Shown piece by piece: positions 5,565 to 7,002 of a stretch of DNA of 7,002 nt (position 1 is the stretch's first letter; each line of letters opens with the position of its first letter). The translations under genes and the position numbers were made by a program. The stretch is from CAZEVI01 sp964515615. Its GTDB lineage: Bacteria > Patescibacteriota > UBA1384 > XYA2-FULL-43-10 > CAINNR01. The stretch covers positions 1 to 7,002 of the forward strand of contig CAZEVI010000032.1 of assembly GCA_964515615.1 (NCBI GenBank). Reading direction: 5' to 3'. The notes below the pieces were generated by a model. That model saw only the letters and a list, made by a program, of their open reading frames with translations, was not told the origin of the DNA and ran no database searches.

Positions 5565-5813
5565 TTAAACCGACGTCTTTTCGGCAATAAGACCTCCAAT
5601 TTTGTCAACAATTCCTTGGACAGTTACTTGGTCAAAAAATTCGTAATCGAGTTCGATTTCAAATTCTTCTTCCAATCTGGGCATCAGCTCTCCAGCGATT
5701 GCCAGAGAATCAAGAACCAAATCACAATAAATATTTGCATCTGGTTTTACAAATGATTCAGAAACGCCACAATCAATCAATATTTTTTTCACCTTGTCAA
5801 AAATATTTACCAT
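5565..5813 (-). CDS. Acyl carrier protein (82 aa)
   Basis: A small acidic four-helix carrier whose serine takes a 4'-phosphopantetheine arm and holds acyl groups as thioesters. The attachment motif is DSL at D35-S36-L37 inside DLVLDSLAIAGELM (31-44). It is followed by the acidic helix PRLEEEFEIELDYEFF (45-60), the usual partner-docking face, and TVQGIVDKIGGLI (64-76) as the last helix. The length is typical. A GTG at 5822 would add three residues, but GGAGG (5822-5826) overlaps it and sits 8 nt before the ATG at 5813, so the ATG is chosen. Terminators at both ends (5514-5542 and 5937-5970) and a promoter at 5856-5884 indicate a single-gene unit. No synthase, malonyl transferase or holo-ACP synthase is nearby. 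The pathway it serves (fatty acid, lipid or another acyl transfer) cannot be told from the window. Confidence 0.93.
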   Translation of the reverse strand: MVNIFDKVKKILIDCGVSESFVKPDANIYCDLVLDSLAIAGELMPRLEEEFEIELDYEFFDQVTVQGIVDKIGGLIAEKTSV

Positions 5814-5855
5814 TTTAACCACCTCCAGCGGAATGGGAATGATCGTCTGATTACA

Positions 5856-5884
5856 AAAATAGCATTTATTGCCACTATTTTCAA
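5856..5884 (-). promoter_or_regulatory. ACP gene promoter (extended -10)
   Basis: On the minus strand, -35 TTGAAA (5879-5884) and -10 TATTTT (5856-5861) are 17 nt apart. TGC before the -10 gives an extended -10 (TGnTATTTT). The start would be near 5849. AAAATAG (5856-5862) and CTATTTT (5875-5881) form an inverted repeat overlapping both hexamers, a possible but A/T-rich operator. Confidence 0.55.
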
Positions 5885-5936
5885 GTCCTTTAATTATTTT
5901 GTTTTTTTAGTAAACAATATTTGACCACCCCACCAC

Positions 5937-5970
5937 AAAAAAAATGCCGCTTTGACAGCGACGGCATTTT
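5937..5970 (-). terminator. Intrinsic terminator of the nucleotidyltransferase gene
   Basis: A 9-bp stem (AAAATGCCG, 5941-5949, with CGGCATTTT, 5962-5970) is followed on the minus strand by an unbroken run of eight T (5944-5937, partly in the stem). It begins 24 nt after the TAA. The plus-strand side has only TTTTAAC, so it works mainly on the minus strand. Confidence 0.87.
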
Positions 5971-5993
5971 AACAATAAAATTTATTCAATTTT

Positions 5994-6857
5994 TTATCTC
6001 TTCTTGAATTTGGCCGGTTTCCACTCTTTAATAGCTTTTTCGTAGGCTTCGTGGGTTCCGGTATCAAACCATTGACCTTGAAAAGAATAGCCGAAGAGTT
6101 TGCCTTCGTCTGCCAATTTCGGATAAACATCATATTCAACCATTGCCTTACCTTTTTTCGGAATGTAGTCGTCAATAATTTCCGGTTCCATAATCGCCAT
6201 GCCGGAATTGATTAAGTTACTTGGCGCTTTACCTCTTTCCGGTTTTTCAATAAAACCGATAATTTTATTGCCATTCAAAAGGGCCACTCCATAACGGGAC
6301 GGATCGGAAACAGTCGTTAGAGCAACGGTTGCCAAACCCCCATGCTCTTTGTGAAAATTCATAAAATCAGCTAAATCCAAGTGTGAAAGAATATCGCCCC
6401 AAACGATGAAAAACGACTCGGTTAAATATTTTTTCGCCAATCGCAATGGGCCGGCGGTTCCAAGCGGTTTTTTTTCGACAACATAATGGATATTTAATCC
6501 AAATTGATGGCCATCGCCAAAATACTCTTGAATCTTCTCACCTTTATAACCGATTGCCAAAATAATTTCGCTAATGCCAAAAGTTTTTAGCTGTTCCAAA
6601 ACATGCAAAACCATCGGCTTCCCTTGAATCGGCAATAGCGCTTTTGGCAATTCATAAGTAAATGGTCGGAGACGAGTTCCTTCTCCACCAACTAAAACGA
6701 TTGCTTTGTTAATTTTACCGATTCCCAAACCGGATTCAATTAAGTATTCTGTCGCGTGAGAGCGATTGCGAATTTTTTTGCCATCGATTATTGAATCGAT
6801 CTTTTTAAATAAATCTTTGCGAATAGTAACCGTTAATTTTTCTCTTTCAATTGCCAT
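5994..6857 (-). CDS. Ribbon-helix-helix domain fused to a sugar-phosphate nucleotidyltransferase (287 aa)
   Basis: The C-terminal ~235 residues are a nucleotidyltransferase that makes NDP-sugars from sugar-1-phosphate and NTP, a precursor step for surface polysaccharides. Motifs in order: GGEGTRLRPFT (57-67, nucleotide loop), PKALLPIQGKPM (71-82), EKKPLGTAGPL (128-138), GDI (154-156; D155 metal ligand), IEKP (203-206), NSGM (217-220) and WFDTGTHEAY (263-272; D265 probable second metal ligand). It resembles RmlA, GalU and mannose-1-phosphate guanylyltransferases; the sugar and base are not determinable. Residues 1-45 form a CopG/Arc-like ribbon-helix-helix: strand KLTVTIR (7-13), helix DLFKKIDSIID (15-25), turn, helix RSHATEYLIESGL (32-44). 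Such domains normally dimerise and bind DNA. The ATG at 6857 has AGGA (6865-6868), 7 nt upstream. The reading frame is continuous with no frameshift. The DNA-binding role is inference. Confidence 0.92.
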   Translation of the reverse strand: MAIEREKLTVTIRKDLFKKIDSIIDGKKIRNRSHATEYLIESGLGIGKINKAIVLVGGEGTRLRPFTYELPKALLPIQGKPMVLHVLEQLKTFGISEIILAIGYKGEKIQEYFGDGHQFGLNIHYVVEKKPLGTAGPLRLAKKYLTESFFIVWGDILSHLDLADFMNFHKEHGGLATVALTTVSDPSRYGVALLNGNKIIGFIEKPERGKAPSNLINSGMAIMEPEIIDDYIPKKGKAMVEYDVYPKLADEGKLFGYSFQGQWFDTGTHEAYEKAIKEWKPAKFKKR

Positions 6858-6875
6858 AAAAACATCCTGTTTGTC

Positions 6876-6896
6876 ATCCTGAACTTGATTCAGGGT
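6876..6896. repeat. Palindromic CCTGAA/TTCAGG repeat in the 5' region of the nucleotidyltransferase gene
   Basis: CCTGAA (6878-6883) and TTCAGG (6889-6894) are perfect inverted arms around CTTGA, extended to 8 bp with a wobble and an A-T pair. The wording GTCATCCTGAACTTGATTCA (6873-6892) resembles short palindromic repeats scattered through many bacterial genomes, from recollection only. It lies 18 nt from the start codon, inside the leader. Confidence 0.55.
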
Positions 6897-6944
6897 CTAA
6901 ATAATTGAGATTAGTGTCCATATCAAGTACGGACCAATGGCTAA

Positions 6945-6972
6945 AACATATCAATTTGATAATATCAGTAAA
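6945..6972 (-). promoter_or_regulatory. Candidate promoter and operator region of the nucleotidyltransferase gene
   Basis: On the minus strand, TTTACT (6967-6972) and TATGTT (6945-6950) are 16 nt apart, each matching 4 of 6. Between them is TATCAA-T-TTGATA (6949-6961), a perfect 6-1-6 palindrome, with TATCAG at 6963-6968 and another TATCAA at 6921-6926. Starts of adjacent half-sites at 6949, 6956 and 6963 are 7 bp apart. The rest of 6858-7002 shows no gene. Confidence 0.35.
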
Positions 6973-6980
6973 GCAAATTT

Positions 6981-6995
6981 TTGAAACAATTTCAA
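6981..6995. repeat. Small TTGAAA/TTTCAA palindrome near the right edge
   Basis: TTGAAA (6981-6986) and TTTCAA (6990-6995) are perfect inverted arms with a 3-nt centre. It lies upstream of the candidate promoter at 6945-6972 and could be an operator or a chance A/T palindrome. Confidence 0.3.
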
Positions 6996-7002
6996 CTACT
7001 TC

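Noticed and set aside
5814..5822. GTG start adding three residues to the acyl carrier protein
   Set aside because: The GTG overlaps the GGAGG itself; the ATG at 5813 has the correct 8-nt spacing.
1..7002. Reassigned UGA codon (as in Gracilibacteria or Absconditabacteria), suggested because all stops are TAA
   Set aside because: All six protein genes are full length under the standard code with no need for in-frame UGA, so the window gives no evidence for recoding.
1..7002. CRISPR arrays, tRNA genes, insertion sequences or phage genes
   Set aside because: No regularly spaced repeats, cloverleaf patterns, transposase motifs or phage-type proteins were seen on either strand.

Overview
This is a low-GC bacterial window in which almost everything reads on the minus strand. 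The left edge holds the first ~58 nt of a 16S rRNA gene reading leftwards off the window. All the housekeeping genes end in TAA and read through in the standard code. The gene content is streamlined: one trigger factor, one ClpP, a short M29 aminopeptidase, a lone acyl carrier protein, and a sugar-phosphate nucleotidyltransferase with a DNA-binding-type N-terminus. This would fit a reduced-genome lineage such as the Candidate Phyla Radiation (Patescibacteria), but that placement is inference and was not tested by phylogeny.

Left region (1-717). A strong sigma70-type promoter (TTGACT, 17-nt spacer, TATACT) drives the 16S leader. In transcription order the leader carries a boxB-like hairpin, a near-consensus boxA, and then a hairpin plus U8 that looks like an intrinsic terminator. 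This suggests that rRNA transcription depends on Nus-type antitermination to pass the hairpin. Divergent from it, on the plus strand, is a compact candidate gene for a 54-residue acidic, Cys/His-containing peptide of unknown function. It has its own -10 box, Shine-Dalgarno sequence and terminator.

Middle region (718-5542, minus strand). In transcription order this runs trigger factor (tig), an MFS_3-type exporter, clpP, then an M29 aminopeptidase. It is a protein folding and turnover neighbourhood. The usual tig-clpP-clpX order is interrupted by the exporter, and clpX is absent from the window. clpP has its own promoter with an 18-bp inverted-repeat operator candidate between -35 and -10. Downstream of clpP is a 350-bp gene-free stretch holding four inverted repeats, including a perfect 32-bp palindrome, and the candidate promoter of the aminopeptidase.

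Right region (5514-7002, minus strand). An acyl carrier protein gene sits between two clear intrinsic terminators, so it is probably monocistronic. Upstream of it is a fusion of a ribbon-helix-helix domain with a nucleotidyltransferase. Its 5' region carries a dispersed-type palindromic repeat and a cluster of TATCAA/TTGATA half-sites that could be its own operator. The most novel points are this fusion with its possible operator, the small divergent peptide gene, the terminator-like hairpin in the rRNA leader, the clpP operator and the hairpin string downstream of clpP.
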